From the NCBI GenBank assembly GCA_963742655.1, contig CAVUMM010000006.1, forward strand, positions 124,001-188,000: a DNA stretch of 64,000 nucleotides, written 5' to 3'. Shown one piece after another: positions 8,050 through 17,245 of the stretch; the first letter of the stretch is position 1, and every line of letters begins with the position of its first letter. Position numbers and translations under genes: made by a program. The notes below the pieces were generated by a model. It worked only from the letters and a program-made list of their open reading frames with translations, made no database searches and had not been told where the DNA came from. Origin of the DNA: JAICLK01 sp963742655. GTDB taxonomy: Bacteria > Patescibacteriota > Saccharimonadia > Saccharimonadales > UBA4665.

Positions 8050-8548
8050 ACAAAAACGAAGACAGAATGCACATCGCGATCAGCAAAACCACCACCCACC
8101 AGAAATCCAGCAGGAGCCCTAGAACGATTCCTACTCCGTCGATGAGAATCCCGATCGCCATGATGAACATGTTGAACGCCATGACGAACGCGTAGAACAT
8201 CAGTCCGAAGATCACCCCCCACACCGCTATGTTGGCGTAGAAAAAGACGAAGGGCACGACCGCCCAGCTGAACGGCCAGGCAGTGGCTGTTTTTTGGGTG
8301 AGGATGCTCACGACTTTTACGATGAACCACGGTTCGAAGAGCCACAGCAACACTGCGGTTCCCACGGCGCCGTAGAACATCGAAATCGCGAACACCAAGA
8401 TCGACGGCAGCAGGTTGCACATGACGATGAACACGCCAAGCTCAACCGCAACCGCGATCGCGGACACCTTGCAAATCGTACGGGTCGGCCACGGCGTGAT
8501 GGCTACCGCGCGCCGACCGGCATTCAAGACCCGGTTCTTCACCGGCAT
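8048..8548 (-). CDS. Small polytopic membrane protein, 166 aa
   Basis: Four or five hydrophobic segments follow a basic N-terminus (MPVKNRVLNAGRRA). Aromatic-rich helices FWW and YANIAVWG are visible. No family recognised. Unlike its neighbours it has a Shine-Dalgarno-like GAAGGGAAG before the ATG at 8548, uses GC-ending codons heavily, and ends directly in a 78-base hairpin. That combination suggests a gene acquired from, or still belonging to, a different expression context. A shorter out-of-frame reading of the same region has no sensible composition. Confidence 0.65.
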   Translation of the reverse strand: MPVKNRVLNAGRRAVAITPWPTRTICKVSAIAVAVELGVFIVMCNLLPSILVFAISMFYGAVGTAVLLWLFEPWFIVKVVSILTQKTATAWPFSWAVVPFVFFYANIAVWGVIFGLMFYAFVMAFNMFIMAIGILIDGVGIVLGLLLDFWWVVVLLIAMCILSSFL

Positions 8549-8703
8549 CACTTCCCTTCACTTCTTATGTGGAGCGGACAAGTTTTATACTAACCTTTAC
8601 TAGCATCAATGTAAAAAGAATTGCCACAATGAAATGTCTATCACCAGCAGTGATTGTTCGCTTGATTCGACTAATCGCTTTCCCTGCGGCCTGCGATTAG
8701 ATT

Positions 8704-9378
8704 TTAGTTCGTCATCGTTTCATCGAGTGCGGCGACATTAAAGGCGTCGGCCGCCATAACGATTGCGTCTGAAAGTAATTGCCGGCCGGCCATATATGTG
8801 TCGGCGTCGTCGGCTTGGCGTAATTGCTGCTCCATCCGTGATGTGACTATCGACGTAATTTCGAGGAAACTGAAGTTGAGCGTTGGCGCTGTATAGTCGG
8901 GGTCGTCGACAGCAGCAACGGACGCAACTTGATCCAAAATAGAAACGGCGGTTTGGCGGGCGGCGTCTTGGCGAGGGTCACGTTCGGCATCTGCTGCGCG
9001 CGAATCGTCGTCAGCGATTATCTTTTTCGCGCCATCGATATATTGATGGAATTTTGTCCCCGGTAATCGTTCGCTTGATGCGCCAACCCGTTGGTCACTG
9101 ATTGCTTCTCTCATGGGAAGGACACGTGCGTCGTCCTTTGTACGCTGCGCTGCCGCTAATCGGGTATGTATGTCACGGAAATGTGCGGATGCCGCTATGC
9201 GGCTTGCTCCAGCAGCACCCCTCATCAGACTAGCTCTGTGTTGCGGTGAGTCTAAAATCCTATGTACGGATGCCATTATCCCCGGAGTTAATTCAAATAT
9301 TGGGGGCGAAGATTGCGCAGGCGTGCCACCATTTGGTGGGCTCGGCTCTTCATCGCTGCCAGTCAACTCTTCATCCAT
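8704..9378 (-). CDS. Hypothetical protein, 224 aa
   Basis: No family recognised. The N-terminus is acidic and Pro/Ser rich (probably disordered), followed by Ala-rich helices. An upstream in-frame start would overlap the end of zwf and add a basic tail; the ATG at 9378 is chosen because it follows TATACT by seven bases and removes the overlap. Transcribed alone, downstream of zwf. Confidence 0.55.
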   Translation of the reverse strand: MDEELTGSDEEPSPPNGGTPAQSSPPIFELTPGIMASVHRILDSPQHRASLMRGAAGASRIAASAHFRDIHTRLAAAQRTKDDARVLPMREAISDQRVGASSERLPGTKFHQYIDGAKKIIADDDSRAADAERDPRQDAARQTAVSILDQVASVAAVDDPDYTAPTLNFSFLEITSIVTSRMEQQLRQADDADTYMAGRQLLSDAIVMAADAFNVAALDETMTN

Positions 9379-9412
9379 ACGCCCGAGTATATCACGAGTA
9401 AGTAGTTGTAAC

Positions 9413-10846
9413 TTATATACCAGGCGCACCCCTTTTATATATGCGCAGGCTGTCGCCATTGGCGCGCCAGGCTTCGACTACCGATTCGATAATGCGCCAA
9501 CTGGCCAGTACTTCGCGGCTGCTGGCAAATAGCGTCCGGTCGCCACGTACCGCATCAACCAGTACCCGTTCGTAGGCATCGGGATGGCTGTGGGCTTTGA
9601 AATTCCGTTCGTAGCGGAAATCCATGGGTACTTTCTGCATTTCGTTATCGAAGCCCGGACGTTTGACGAACAGGTCGAAACCGATGCCTTCCCTCGGCTG
9701 CACGAAGAACGTCAAAACGTTCGGGTGATGCGTGGCGCCTTCGGGATGTTTGAATGTCAGCGAAATCGTCGTCTGCTTTTCATCTAAAGCTTTGCCGGTA
9801 CGGATATTCATCGGCACGCCGCGCCAGCGTCGATTGTTCACGAATAGAGTGAGCGAAGCATAAGTTTCGATAATTGAATTCGGGTTGTCTACTTCATGTC
9901 GATAGCCTTCGTACTGGCCGCGGACCGTACGCTGGGTAACTTTGGACTTCGGCACCGGCTCGACGGACGACAGAAGTTTAAAACGCGTGTGATGAATCGC
10001 CTCGCTGCTCATGTCTTTCGGTTTGTCCATGGTGGTGACGGCCAAAAGCTGCAACAAATGGCTCTGTACGAAATCGCGCAGCGCGCCGGTCTGTTCATAA
10101 AAAGTTGCCCGTTTTTCGATGCCGATACTTTCTTTGGCTTCGATATCGATGCTGGCGATAGAGCGGTTGCTCCACAACGCTTCGAACACTGGATTGTGCA
10201 AACGAAAGGCCAGAATGTTTTGAACCGTTTCTTTGGCAAGATAATGGTCGATTCGGTACACTTGGTCTTCTTTGAACTGTTTGCTGATTCTGCGGATGAG
10301 TGTCCGGGCTGACGCCAAATCGTATCCGAAAGGTTTTTCCACGAGCAGCCGCGTCGCCGCCCGGCCGTGCTGGCAGCTGGTGTTCAAACCGCGCTCGCCA
10401 AGCAGCGTAACTACCGGCTGGTAAGCATCGGGCGGAATCGCCAGATAGAACAGCCGATTCATGCAGACGCCGTGTTTCGTTTCCTGCTCATTCAGATACG
10501 AGTGCAGTTTGTCGTAGTCGCTGCCGGATTCAAGATCCATTTGGAACATGCTCAAGTGCTTTTGCATGCGTTGGAGTGCGGAGTCGTCGCAAGTCTTGTC
10601 CTTTTCGAGCACACACAATCTTGTTTTGTCGATGATATCGCTGACCGGCACGTCGCGGCGCGACACACCAATTATCGCTGCATTTTCAGGCAGTAAATTG
10701 TCGCAAATCAAGTGATAGAGCGCGGGCAGGATGTAGCGCTGCGACAAATCGCCTGTAATTCCAAACAAAACTAAAATCGTGGGAGCTAATGTGGCATTGC
10801 TGCCCGTGCCCGGCTGTCCGTTATATGCTGTTTGCGATTTGCTCAT
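9413..10846 (-). CDS. zwf: Glucose-6-phosphate 1-dehydrogenase
   Basis: Oxidises glucose-6-phosphate to 6-phosphogluconolactone with NAD(P), the first step of the oxidative pentose phosphate pathway; cytosolic. FGITGDLSQR (28-37) is the dinucleotide-binding loop, EKPFG (170-174) and RIDHYLAKE (198-206) form the substrate-binding signature, and DFVQSHLLQ follows downstream. At 477 aa it has the usual full length. It is the last gene of a pgl-gnd-zwf operon with a 28-base gap after gnd, so it encodes the first enzyme of the pathway but is transcribed last. The gap contains a CTA-type short repeat. Confidence 0.96.
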   Translation of the reverse strand: MSKSQTAYNGQPGTGSNATLAPTILVLFGITGDLSQRYILPALYHLICDNLLPENAAIIGVSRRDVPVSDIIDKTRLCVLEKDKTCDDSALQRMQKHLSMFQMDLESGSDYDKLHSYLNEQETKHGVCMNRLFYLAIPPDAYQPVVTLLGERGLNTSCQHGRAATRLLVEKPFGYDLASARTLIRRISKQFKEDQVYRIDHYLAKETVQNILAFRLHNPVFEALWSNRSIASIDIEAKESIGIEKRATFYEQTGALRDFVQSHLLQLLAVTTMDKPKDMSSEAIHHTRFKLLSSVEPVPKSKVTQRTVRGQYEGYRHEVDNPNSIIETYASLTLFVNNRRWRGVPMNIRTGKALDEKQTTISLTFKHPEGATHHPNVLTFFVQPREGIGFDLFVKRPGFDNEMQKVPMDFRYERNFKAHSHPDAYERVLVDAVRGDRTLFASSREVLASWRIIESVVEAWRANGDSLRIYKRGAPGI

Positions 10847-10850
10847 ACCC

Positions 10851-10876
10851 TAGTTTCTATCTGCTAACTACTAACT
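10851..10876. repeat. Short CTAACTACTAACTAC-type repeat in the gnd-zwf gap
   Basis: CTGCTAACTACTAACTACT reads, on the other strand, AGTAGTTAGTAGTTAGCAG. Closely similar runs occur at 39.92-39.96 kb and, degenerate, at 24.77-24.79 kb. It lies exactly between two operon genes. Confidence 0.45.
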
Positions 10877-11777
10877 ACTTGTTCAGCGCGTGTCCGCCGA
10901 ATTTATTGCGCATGGCGGCGAGTAATTTGGTGGCAAAGTTGGTTTCGCCCTTTTGCGATGCCAGGCGAACGTCAAACGAGGCCTGAATGCTGGGCATAGG
11001 GATATTGGCAGCCTTGGCAACCTCGAGCGTCCAGCGGGCTTCGCCGGTTTCGGCCACAAATCCGCCGATGCCATCGAGGTCGGGATTTTCGTGCAGCGCC
11101 TCGGCCGTTAAGCGATTAAGCGTGGACGTAACAACGCTGCTCTGCTGCCAGACGTCGCCGGCCGCGGCCAGGTCCAGGTTTTTGTACGGGCCGTCTTTGA
11201 GCACGCGGTAACCCTCGGCCAAGCTTTCCATCATGCCGTATTCGATGGCGTTGTGCGTCATTTTGACGAAATGCCCTGCCCCGCTCGGGCCAAAGTAATG
11301 CCAGCCGCCGCGAGGTTTGGCAATGCTGTCGAGTGCGGGCTTGATAACTTCGATGCTCGCCTCGTCACCGCCGGCCATCATGCAAAAGCCATTGGCAGCG
11401 CCCATGATGCCGCCGCTGGTGCCGACATCCAGTAGAGTTGAGCCGCGTCCCGAAACGAGTTCGCTGTGTTTTTGGGTGTGGCGGAAGTCCGAATTGCCGC
11501 CGTCGATAAATAAACTCCCCTGGGGCGCAACATCGAGCCAGGCGTTCAACTCGCTTTCTACCACGTCTGCCGGCAGCATAATCCATAGCACCAGGCGCTC
11601 ACCCGAAAAGTTGTCAAGCACTTCTTGCTTGGTACGAGCGGCTATGGCTCCGAATGATTTGGCGCGCTCAATCGGTTCCGGGCTGCGGTTGTGCGTGATA
11701 ACTTCGTGGCCATCACGAACTAACTTTTCGGCAATTTGCATGCCCATTCGGCCGAGGCCGTGAATGGAAATCTTCAT
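10875..11777 (-). CDS. gnd: 6-phosphogluconate dehydrogenase, short decarboxylating (GndA-like) form
   Basis: Oxidatively decarboxylates 6-phosphogluconate to ribulose-5-phosphate; third step of the oxidative pentose phosphate branch. GLGRMG (7-12) is the Rossmann loop, IDGGNS (91-96) follows, and GAGHFVKMTHN (166-176) carries the catalytic Lys172 and Asn176. At 300 aa it is the short form (usual 290-335) rather than the 470-aa form. It starts two bases after the end of pgl, so the two are probably translationally coupled. Confidence 0.95.
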   Translation of the reverse strand: MKISIHGLGRMGMQIAEKLVRDGHEVITHNRSPEPIERAKSFGAIAARTKQEVLDNFSGERLVLWIMLPADVVESELNAWLDVAPQGSLFIDGGNSDFRHTQKHSELVSGRGSTLLDVGTSGGIMGAANGFCMMAGGDEASIEVIKPALDSIAKPRGGWHYFGPSGAGHFVKMTHNAIEYGMMESLAEGYRVLKDGPYKNLDLAAAGDVWQQSSVVTSTLNRLTAEALHENPDLDGIGGFVAETGEARWTLEVAKAANIPMPSIQASFDVRLASQKGETNFATKLLAAMRNKFGGHALNK

Positions 11778-11779
11778 AA

Positions 11780-12451
11780 TTATCCCCCTATCTGATCATT
11801 GTACACGTAGGCTTCGGAAACTTGCTTCAAAATCTGAGCGGGCTGCTCGGCAAGCGGTAATTCTTGGTCGCGCAAGCGTTCGAGCTGTTCACGCCTGTCG
11901 GCACCGAAGGTAAACGCATATATGGCTGTCGATTTTTTAAGCGCCACGAAACTGAGAGTGACGCGCTCGAAATCATCAGCGTGATACCATGCAACTAAAT
12001 CTTTTGATGCGACCGCCGGCGAATGCGGCAGAATTCCGGCGGTGTGGCCGTCCGGGCCGATGCCGAGCTGCGTAATGATGGCGTCGGATTTATCGAAGGC
12101 TGTCGTAACGGTAGATTGAAAATGCTCGGCGGTTGATTCGAGCGTGCGGGTGCTCGGGGTCAATGTGGGTACGATCGTTGCCCGGCCGGCCGCAAAACCG
12201 GCTTCGAGCAGCTTCTGCATATTGGAATCCTGGTGTCCGATCCGGCCAAAGCGTTCGTCGCTGAACATAATGGTCAATTTTGTCTGCCTGTCAGGCGTGA
12301 TCAATTTCATGGCCGCGACCTCGATGTAAATATTCGAACCGCCCGACAGTAGCCACAATACTTGCTTGCCCGACTCCAGTTCATCGCAAAGCCGTCTGGC
12401 AATAACTTTGGCAGCCATAGAAGCATCAGAAATCTTGCAGAATTTCATCAT
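11780..12451 (-). CDS. pgl: 6-phosphogluconolactonase
   Basis: Hydrolyses 6-phosphogluconolactone; second pathway step. The NagB/DevB-type fold is shown by LLSGGSN (34-40), FSDERFG (73-79) and GIGPDGHTAGI (131-141), the classical signatures. At 223 aa it is of normal length. First gene of the pgl-gnd-zwf operon; the gap 12452-12588 holds its promoter region and that of the divergent gene at 12589. Confidence 0.93.
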   Translation of the reverse strand: MMKFCKISDASMAAKVIARRLCDELESGKQVLWLLSGGSNIYIEVAAMKLITPDRQTKLTIMFSDERFGRIGHQDSNMQKLLEAGFAAGRATIVPTLTPSTRTLESTAEHFQSTVTTAFDKSDAIITQLGIGPDGHTAGILPHSPAVASKDLVAWYHADDFERVTLSFVALKKSTAIYAFTFGADRREQLERLRDQELPLAEQPAQILKQVSEAYVYNDQIGG

Positions 12452-12588
12452 CTACCCTCTCACTCCTCTGCCAGCAATTATAGCTCGGTTTTTTTATAAT
12501 TACTAAACAATACGCTACTTTTCTAGAAAACTGCTGCAAAGATGGCGTAAAGGTTGTAACAAATCAATAAATGTGAAATAAAATATAG

Positions 12589-13356
12589 GTGACTTCACCT
12601 GGTACTGTGGATCCATACCAACATGGAGTTGATCGTTTGGGGTCAGCTATTGATGGGTATGCTGCCGATGCGACAGCTTTAGAGCATGCAGAAATTGGAG
12701 GTCTCGCCCTTATTGAATGCGTCCGATCCGCACAAAACACCGTGTGGTCGAATTTTTGCGAGCGGTCCATGGCGGCCCGTCAGCGACTTTTTAGCACGGT
12801 CGAAACGGTGCTGTCAGATTTTCCGCCACAAGAGATGACTTTTGCAGATTCAACGATTCACGGCAAATGGCGGTTCAGTACGATCCGCAAAACGAGCAGT
12901 AATGCAAGCGTCGAGCTGGTCACGATAGTCAATACACAAACGCGTTGGCGGCATGTTCATACGGATTTACTCTACGCCAAAGAAATACGGGCAATACCCA
13001 CTGATAAAATTAAGTATTCCCGGCTGAGTAGCGCATTAAAACGTGCCTTGCACCATGCGGCAGTTGCCAAAATTTATCTTTTGGACGCAACCGTAGATGC
13101 GTCAATACCTGGTTCTCGCACACCGCCTGAACCGATAGCCGGTACAACTATAATGACGGCCTGGCATGATATGGATGAAGGGCGTCCAATGTGGCTGAGA
13201 AATCAGAACGCAGGACTTTTGGTTGGAGATGGTGACGCGAAAATCGACTACATGAAACTCATGCAATTTTTAGAAGTACATGCCAAGGAGAACGACGGTA
13301 ACTATGTAGCACTTGCCGCGATAGCGGATGTGTTAATGAACAGCACATCCGTTTAA
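12589..13356 (+). CDS. Hypothetical protein, 255 aa
   Basis: No family recognised. Soluble, alpha/beta composition. GTG start four bases after a TAAAAT box with no Shine-Dalgarno. Divergent from the pentose phosphate operon. No motif suggests a catalytic role. Confidence 0.55.
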   Translation: MTSPGTVDPYQHGVDRLGSAIDGYAADATALEHAEIGGLALIECVRSAQNTVWSNFCERSMAARQRLFSTVETVLSDFPPQEMTFADSTIHGKWRFSTIRKTSSNASVELVTIVNTQTRWRHVHTDLLYAKEIRAIPTDKIKYSRLSSALKRALHHAAVAKIYLLDATVDASIPGSRTPPEPIAGTTIMTAWHDMDEGRPMWLRNQNAGLLVGDGDAKIDYMKLMQFLEVHAKENDGNYVALAAIADVLMNSTSV

Positions 13357-13390
13357 TTTCCTGACTGCTTAAGGACAATGCTTGCGATTG

Positions 13391-13560
13391 CTATTGCGGC
13401 ATCGGCTGATTCTGGCCGAGTACCACGATGAACTTCGCGGTCGGATATTTGACGACCAGCGATTTGTCGCCGCTCGCCGTGTTGCCGAACAAAGATCGAA
13501 GCTGTTTGAGTGTCGCCGGATCCTTGCCGTTTGAATTATCAATTATACTGTTTCCGGTTT
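13391..13560 (-). other. Frame-shifted C-terminal tail of the LCP protein
   Basis: In the -1 frame relative to the LCP gene an open stretch reads IIDNSNGKDPATLKQL... through ...KFIVVLGQ and ends at a TAG at 13391-13393. SNG at its start and VVLG near its end are the usual landmarks of a LytR_C domain, whose first half (VVVLNGGNTNGLA) lies in the main frame. One missing base near 13555 would join the two. Confidence 0.7.
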
Positions 13561-15087
13561 GCTTGTTGGCGCGTCCGCCGTGGCGCTCACGAACATGCCC
13601 TTGTCGCTGAGCACCGTGGCTTCGGCGGTAGCCAACCCGTTCGTGTTACCGCCGTTGAGCACAACGACATTCGCCGCTTCTTTCACGACCGGATCGCTCG
13701 ACATCAGCTGTTTGAGAAAGAGCTGGATCTGCTGATAATTGCCCACGCCCAATGCCGGAATAAGCGCTGATTCACCATTCGGCGTAGCGTAGTTTTTAAG
13801 CAAGTTGACGTTTTTTTGTGCGCCGATCGTCACGCTGTTCAAACCATATGATTTTATATTGGAGCTATTTATCACCTTCGACAAATCATACAGACGGCGG
13901 ATGTTACCGGTGCTCAGATTGGTGTGTACGTTGTTGCCGAATGCATCAAACAACTGCCCGAGCTTGATGGGATTGGCTATAACTCCGCTCGACATAGCTT
14001 TGTCTTTCAGGGAGAGAATTAATGCCCGCTGATTCTGGGTGCGTTCAAAGTCGGCTGCCGAAAAACCATACGCTCCGTACGTGTCACCGCGCGCCCGAGC
14101 CAGATCAAGCGCCTGTTCGCCGGTGAGCGTGTGCCAACCGTTGGATAATTTTACAAGCGGGCCTTTGGTGGCGTAATCGATACTTGGATCGTACAGACCG
14201 CGCGGGTCGCCACTTTGAACATCGACTGGTACGCCGCCGACAGTGTTGACGGCTTCGCGAAGTGCCGAGTAATCAACCAGCGCGTAGTAATTAACCGGAA
14301 TGCCGAACGCCTGCGATACCGTCTCTTCGAGCAGTCCCATGCCGCCTTTGGGATAACCATTTTGTGAGAAATGCCCGGACTGCCCGTCAGGATAAGCTTC
14401 ATTGATCTTGGCGTAACCATTATTGGGAATATTGACGTACAGATCACGCGGAATGCTCATCATGAAAGCGGTGTCGTGCTTGACATCGATACTGATGAGC
14501 ATGATCGAGTCCGTCAGATTCGCGCCGTCGTGCCCCGGGTCGTCAGCCGAATTGCCGGCCAGCAAAATATTGCAACGTCCGCTGCCTTCACATTTGAGCG
14601 AACTGGCGCTCAGGAACCCGAGTAGACTGCTGCTGCTGCCGAACACCTTGGAGGTGTCACGGAAAATTTTCCAGCCCAGCCAGCCGCCGCTCAAAACGAG
14701 TAATACGGCAAAAACTATCGAAGTACTTTTTAAAACTTTTTTCAAGCGGCGGCGTTTTGGACGCGCCTGTGGGGCCGTCGTCCGACCGCTTCGTCCGTAC
14801 GCATGGGGTCGCGATGGCTGTGGTGCGGGAAGCTCCAGTGATTGATTCAAAAGTGCATTGGTCTGGGCATCGAGCGAGCCCGAGCGAGCCGTAAAACTTG
14901 ACGCATTCAAGGGCTTACCGCCTGATGACGGCGACGCATTGCCGTGAAAACCTGGCCGACGGACACGCACCCCTTGCAACGTATTATTATTCAGGCGTGG
15001 GCGATTGTCGAAACCGACGTAACGGGTTTGCGGTGATCGAGGAATGAATCCATCGACACTTTGTGGTCTGCGGGATGGTTGTTCCAT
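13543..15087 (-). CDS. LytR-CpsA-Psr (LCP) family cell-wall glycopolymer ligase
   Basis: Transfers undecaprenyl-phosphate-linked glycopolymers to peptidoglycan, acting outside the membrane. Residues 1-115 are a disordered basic cytosolic region, 118-140 one membrane helix, then the LCP domain: NILLAGNSADD, LTDSIMLIS, SIPRDLYVNIP with the key Arg, KINEAY, and LDLARARGDTYGAYGFSAADFERTQNQ-type segment with the second Arg cluster. A LytR_C domain follows (VVVLNGGNTNGLA). The frame stops at 13543 inside that domain; the rest lies in another frame down to 13391. Sequencing indel or genuine truncation are both possible. Catalytic parts are intact. Confidence 0.92.
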   Translation of the reverse strand: MEQPSRRPQSVDGFIPRSPQTRYVGFDNRPRLNNNTLQGVRVRRPGFHGNASPSSGGKPLNASSFTARSGSLDAQTNALLNQSLELPAPQPSRPHAYGRSGRTTAPQARPKRRRLKKVLKSTSIVFAVLLVLSGGWLGWKIFRDTSKVFGSSSSLLGFLSASSLKCEGSGRCNILLAGNSADDPGHDGANLTDSIMLISIDVKHDTAFMMSIPRDLYVNIPNNGYAKINEAYPDGQSGHFSQNGYPKGGMGLLEETVSQAFGIPVNYYALVDYSALREAVNTVGGVPVDVQSGDPRGLYDPSIDYATKGPLVKLSNGWHTLTGEQALDLARARGDTYGAYGFSAADFERTQNQRALILSLKDKAMSSGVIANPIKLGQLFDAFGNNVHTNLSTGNIRRLYDLSKVINSSNIKSYGLNSVTIGAQKNVNLLKNYATPNGESALIPALGVGNYQQIQLFLKQLMSSDPVVKEAANVVVLNGGNTNGLATAEATVLSDKGMFVSATADAPTSKPETV

Positions 15088-15237
15088 AGCTAAAAAAACG
15101 GTGCCGACTTAAAACCCCACGCGCATTGAAATTAAAAGGTAAAGTGAAGCGTGCACCGGATATTACCATAACAAAATTCAGGCACTCTCACAACCTTATT
15201 CGACCATACTGCGGGTTTGCTGGAAAAGCGGTGTGAA

Positions 15238-15816
15238 TCAGTATGGCGTAGCGTTTTTATAATCACTACTAAATGTAGCGTTTAGGCTGTCAAGTAACTT
15301 TTTGTCGGTAATTATTATCCCCAATTCGCGGTTGCGGGTGAGCGACGTGAGCGAAAAATTTTCCGAACCCACGAACGCCGTTTTGCCATCAGCAAGAATC
15401 ATTTTGGCGTGAATGTACAACGGTGTTTCACCGTGATATGTCCGGATTGAAACGCCGTCGGCTTTCAGCGAGTTGAAATTTCTATGCCAGCTGCTTTGGT
15501 TTGTCATGACGACCTGTACGTGTACGCCGCGCATGGCAGCGCTGCCGAGAGCGCTGACGATTTTACTGTCAGCCATTTCTTCGTTGTAAATTTTGAGGGA
15601 TATTTTGGCTTTGTTGATGAGCGTGATGGTTGCGGCCTCGGATCCAGGGCTCCACAGCAAGTCGTCACCGCTGGGAGTCGGAGAAATTTTGATGTTTTGC
15701 CAATCGGCATTGAAAACGGACTCGATGGATGATACGTCATTGGCATCTTTGTCGGTCACGCCGAAGTCGCGGCTGGTCGCGTAATATTGCGGCGTGAGAT
15801 TGAACGTCATGATCAT
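15238..15816 (-). CDS. Phospholipase D-like protein, C-terminal half (second HKD motif)
   Basis: Carries the second PLD motif IHAKMILADGKTAFVGSENF (His, Lys and Asp all present) and the strand-helix pattern of the fold. It overlaps the upstream half by ATGA. MTFNLTPQYYATSRDFGV at its start is the normal continuation of the first HKD motif, so the two frames are one ancestral gene needing a -1 shift. Whether it is now translated separately through the ATGA overlap or is an assembly indel cannot be told here. Predicted extracytoplasmic phosphodiesterase, nuclease or lipase; substrate unknown. Confidence 0.8.
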   Translation of the reverse strand: MIMTFNLTPQYYATSRDFGVTDKDANDVSSIESVFNADWQNIKISPTPSGDDLLWSPGSEAATITLINKAKISLKIYNEEMADSKIVSALGSAAMRGVHVQVVMTNQSSWHRNFNSLKADGVSIRTYHGETPLYIHAKMILADGKTAFVGSENFSLTSLTRNRELGIIITDKKLLDSLNATFSSDYKNATPY

Positions 15817-16283
15817 CCGGTCGAACCGTCAATCACCAACGTCTTTTGATGCGTCAGGGCAAAGTATTTTGGCGTCCAGTGAACCGGCACATGATGGTTC
15901 TGCAAATAATTGTAAGCCGTCTGATTGGGTTGGATGGCCTCAGGTTTGCCGTAATATCCGCCGTTGAGCAAAACCCGGACCTTTACCCCGCGGCTCTGGG
16001 CGGTAACCAGCGCCTGCTCAATGCCGGGGTCTTCCAGTTCATACATCACCAGATCAACCGAATGTTTGGCTGTGTTAATCAGGTTTAAGACTGGTGTCAC
16101 ACCAGCGGCAGGTTCTGTTATAAGCGACAAACTGCCGGCCGGCGCCGAAGCTGTTGGCAAATTGCCGCCGGCATTCTCAGTGGTTGACTGGTGGACATGC
16201 GGAGCTTTGATCGTCACGAATACCACCAACGCCAGCAAAACCAGAACTGGTAAAAATTTATGCGTACCGCCGCGCCTGGACAT
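15813..16283 (-). CDS. Phospholipase D-like protein, N-terminal half (first HKD motif)
   Basis: An N-terminal membrane anchor (residues 10-26) is followed by a linker and the first PLD domain, with VMYELEDPGIEQAL and the motif HQKTLVIDG (His, Lys and Asp). The frame stops directly after the motif, where the next frame continues at MIMTFNL. In an intact protein of this family both HKD motifs pair in one active site. The membrane-anchored layout resembles Nuc/cardiolipin-synthase-like proteins exported to the cell surface. Confidence 0.82.
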   Translation of the reverse strand: MSRRGGTHKFLPVLVLLALVVFVTIKAPHVHQSTTENAGGNLPTASAPAGSLSLITEPAAGVTPVLNLINTAKHSVDLVMYELEDPGIEQALVTAQSRGVKVRVLLNGGYYGKPEAIQPNQTAYNYLQNHHVPVHWTPKYFALTHQKTLVIDGSTG

Positions 16284-16347
16284 GCGCCCTATTATAACGA
16301 ACAGTGAACCGGGTGATTTAAATAATCTAATTTGAGGTATGTCCCGG

Positions 16348-17052
16348 TCAATCTTCGTCGGCGGCCCAGGCTTGCTTTATTAGACTGTCCAAAAGGTTCG
16401 TATTAGAGACGGCTTGTGAAATGATGCTATATCCCAGACCTATGTTGCGCCTGATCTTTCTCTGATACTCCCGTTTAATTGACGGCAAGTTCGCAATGAG
16501 TGCAAACGGGGATATCGCGTCTTGCGGAATGTTTTGTAGTGTTTGTGTCGGAGGCACTATGGTCCTGGTGCGATCCAGCAAGGGTTTATTTGTAAATCTG
16601 GGGTGCGGAATCTCAAGTTCGCCGGCCACCGCGAAGCTGCTGACATCATGCAGCGCGATGCAGAATGCCCAATCAATGAAATCTGTTACCCCGAACCTGC
16701 CCGACTCTAAGGCTGCGAGTTGCCCCGCTATATTGCGTCCCAATGCGCCGGTCGCTTCAAAAAACGGCGTGGTCAATCGCAGCCAGTGCGGGACCATTTT
16801 CGTGATGTCATCTTCCCGGAGTATCGATTGATATGTTTCGTCAGTCGATAGCGCTGCCAGCGTACCTAAGACCGCCTGGCAGCGCAATCGTTTCGCCGGA
16901 TCTTGCGGCGATTCGTTACCGCACATCTGCAGCAGATAATCGCCTAAGCGTGATGCGCCAACCATATGCACCGCGTCAGGATTGTCCATTTCCATACGCG
17001 GGTTCAGGTGTGCCACGAACAGGTTGATGCGATCCGTCATGATACGTGCCAT
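16348..17052 (-). CDS. Hypothetical helical protein, 234 aa
   Basis: No family recognised. Soluble, Ala/Leu rich, predicted all-alpha. Two in-frame starts are possible (17052 and 17040, MTDRIN). The upstream AT-rich stretch is shared with the promoter region of the divergent CNNM gene at 17246. Confidence 0.5.
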   Translation of the reverse strand: MARIMTDRINLFVAHLNPRMEMDNPDAVHMVGASRLGDYLLQMCGNESPQDPAKRLRCQAVLGTLAALSTDETYQSILREDDITKMVPHWLRLTTPFFEATGALGRNIAGQLAALESGRFGVTDFIDWAFCIALHDVSSFAVAGELEIPHPRFTNKPLLDRTRTIVPPTQTLQNIPQDAISPFALIANLPSIKREYQRKIRRNIGLGYSIISQAVSNTNLLDSLIKQAWAADED

Positions 17053-17245
17053 TTTTGCTCACGCGGCGAGAATTATGCAAGCACGAGCATATATTGGATT
17101 ATTACAAAAGAATTTTATTGCACAGACTGAATATGGTTCGTTTTAGCGGGCATTGATTGCACTTGAGCGTTGTATAATGTTGCACTCGTCTACGAATTCG
17201 CTACACTAATAACGGTAATGGCTTTAGTATGATGGAAAAAAGTTT

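Noticed and set aside
7920..8420. Open frame of 166 codons overlapping the membrane gene at 8048-8548
   Set aside because: Composition is Arg/His/Gly rich with no plausible fold; the overlapping frame has membrane helices, a Shine-Dalgarno and a stop at the hairpin.
13543..15816. Programmed -1 frameshifting in the LCP and PLD genes
   Set aside because: Shift sites (LCP near 13555, PLD near 15814, Fur near 52982) share no slippery heptamer or downstream structure; single-base loss is simpler.
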